From Clostridiales bacterium (GTDB lineage: Bacteria; Bacillota; Clostridia; Oscillospirales; Oscillospiraceae), in NCBI GenBank assembly GCA_902363045.1, contig CABIYX010000025.1, positions 1 through 5,519 on the forward strand: a stretch of 5,519 bases of DNA, in the 5' to 3' direction. The position numbers were made by a program, and so were the translations under genes. Below are positions 4,331 through 5,519 of this stretch, piece after piece. Every line of letters begins with the position of its first letter. The first letter of the stretch is position 1. The notes beneath the pieces were generated by a model. The model did no database searches. It saw only the letters and a program-made list of their open reading frames with translations, and had not been told where the DNA came from.

Positions 4331-5519
4331 CGGGAATGTGACCCATATCCAGCTCCCCGCCGGCGGGGAGATCCTGCGGGAGTACGACGCGGCCAACCGC
4401 CTGATTGCGGAGACACACCGGGAGGAGCGCAGCGGGATCGACAACCGGACGCAGTTCGGCTACGACGCGGCGGGCAATCTGACCGAGATCACGGACAACC
4501 AGGGGCGCAAGACCCGCATTGCCTACGACCTGCTCAACCGGGAGATCCGGCGCATCGAGCGGGACGGTGGCGTGCAGCGCACGGTCTATGACCGCAACGG
4601 CCAGGTGGTGCGGCTGATCCGCCCCAATGAGTATGATGCTCAAACGGACAGCGGCGACGGCTTCCAGTTCACCTATGACGCCCAGGGCCGGGTGCTCACG
4701 GTGCTCAGCCCGGACGGCCACGTGCTCCAGAGCAATACCTACGACGCCGATGGCAGGCTGCTCCAGCGGCTGGACGGCGTGGGCAGCGGTGTGAAGTACG
4801 AATACGACTTGGCCGGGGCCCAGCGGCGGATCGTGAGCATGGGCGGAGCCAGCCAGGAGCTGGAGTACGACGCCTGGGGCCGCATCACCGGCATCGTGGA
4901 CGGCAACGGCAGCGAGACAAAGTACCTGCTGGATGAATGGGGCCGCATCACCGGCGTGAGAAAGGCGGACGGCTCCACGGAGCGGTATGCCTATAACTTT
5001 GCGGGGGATATGGTCTCCTCCACCGATGGCGAGGGCCACACCACCCAGTATGAGTACAACCGCATGGGGAAGATCTCGGCCATCGTGGACCCCACCGGGG
5101 AGCGGGAAACCTATCACTACGACGGCCAGGGGCGGCTCATCCGCAAGACGGACCGCAACGGCGTGACGGTGGAGCTGGGGTACAACCTCTATGGTGCGCC
5201 CCTGTTCAAAAAGGAAAAAGACGGCGCTCAGGGTGATTTTTACGAATACACCCCGGAGGGCTTACTCAAGTGCGCCTTTTCTCAGGGGATGCGGTACGCC
5301 TATGAGTATGACGAGATGGGCCGCATGACACGCAAGAGCGCCAGCGGGCGGACCCTTCTGGCCCTGGAGTATGACAAGAATGGGAATAAGGTACGGCAGA
5401 TCGATGTGACGGGCAAGCTGACCGGCTTCGACTATGACCCCATGGGACAGATCACCCGCCTCACCGATGACGGGCAGGAGCTGGCGGCCTATGCCTACAA
5501 CCCGGACGGGACGCCCCAG
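4320..5519 (+). CDS. Third Rhs YD-repeat fragment, no clear start, 3' end outside window
   Basis: The frame is open for 400 codons from the TAA at 4317-4319 to the window end. It holds about 18 YD units at roughly 21-22 residue spacing, such as REYDAANRL, FGYDAAGNL, FTYDAQGRV, LEYDAWGRI, YHYDGQGRL, YEYDEMGRM, FDYDPMGQI and YAYNPDGTP. The first possible start is GTG 4338, with no ribosome binding site; no in-frame ATG occurs in the first 150 or so codons. There is no signal peptide, so it is most likely another truncated orphan module rather than an expressed gene. It covers more upstream core than the other two copies: its last codons (DGTPQ) look like the position where the window's first Rhs begins (TPRAVAHG). 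It should therefore continue into the same core end and probably a third tip with its own immunity gene. The composition is GC-rich core type throughout, with no internal stops or frameshifts. Confidence 0.85.
4328..4345 (+). other. Cassette junction motif, occurrence 2
   Basis: 16 of 18 bases match the motif at 2273-2290 (AAACGGRAAYGTGACCCA). Here too it is the first core-like sequence after AT-rich DNA, and it encodes NGNVTH, continuing in frame as IQLPAGGEILREYD. The two copies diverge right after the motif, so each joins a different core position. Confidence 0.5.
4875..4955 (+). repeat. Exact 18-base YD-unit repeat within the third fragment
   Basis: TGGGGCCGCATCACCGGC occurs at 4875-4892 and 4938-4955. 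They are 63 bases apart, exactly 21 codons, so one YD unit repeats in register (encoding WGRITG). This suggests a fairly recent unit duplication or slippage. Confidence 0.75.

Noticed and set aside
4271..4591. + strand frame of 106 codons at the start of the third Rhs piece
   Set aside because: It is out of frame with the clear YD-repeat reading, and its product is a low-complexity Arg/Pro/Gly-rich string.
4227..5117. Antisense open frame of 296 codons opposite the third Rhs piece
   Set aside because: Same shadow effect; it simply mirrors the YD periodicity and runs across the spacer into the end of immunity gene 2.
2..5519. Transposon or IS-driven duplication
   Set aside because: No transposase, recognisable terminal repeats or target-site duplications are visible around the repeated cores; homologous recombination is the simpler account.

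Overview
This window is a GC-rich Rhs (YD-repeat) polymorphic-toxin locus, read entirely on the + strand. It is built as an array of Rhs core 3' ends, each carrying a different AT-rich toxin tip and followed by its own small immunity-type gene. The organism is probably a Gram-positive gut-type Clostridia member, for example Oscillospiraceae/Ruminococcaceae with a high-GC genome. I infer this from the Rhs core style (NLYAYC...NP.YY.DPSG), GC-rich core codons and strong AGG-type ribosome binding sites; no taxonomic marker gene is present.

Layout. (1) 2-1606: the 3' part of an Rhs protein whose 5' end lies outside the window. YD repeats lead into an Rhs-associated core ending at DPSGF, then a 217-residue unique C-terminal tip (toxin 1). 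(2) 1647-2237: a SUKH/SMI1-KNR4-like immunity protein for toxin 1. (3) 2273-3758: a second copy of the same core end, ungapped and about 92% identical by manual count. It is cut off from any upstream start by a TAG and carries a different 178-residue tip (toxin 2) with HH and GGRH motifs of HNH/EndoVII-like nucleases. (4) 3769-4239: a small all-helical protein, the presumed immunity protein for toxin 2. (5) 4240-4330: a short spacer bounded by a 10-base inverted repeat. (6) 4320-5519: a third Rhs piece, about 18 YD repeats with no good start codon, running off the window. Its last codons seem to reach the core position at which the window begins.

How it works together (inference from Rhs/CDI biology): the first Rhs protein would be the expressed delivery protein, and downstream promoterless or truncated core-tip/immunity modules are orphan cassettes. 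Recombination through the near-identical core could swap the toxin tip. Each immunity gene lies within 10-40 bases of its toxin, so toxin and protection move as a unit. Core DNA is about 68% G+C (counted at 241-300) against about 37% in the cassette part (counted at 1741-1800), as expected for tips acquired separately.

No tRNA, rRNA, CRISPR array, transposase or integrase was seen. The only non-coding stretches are under 100 bases, so there is no large empty region.
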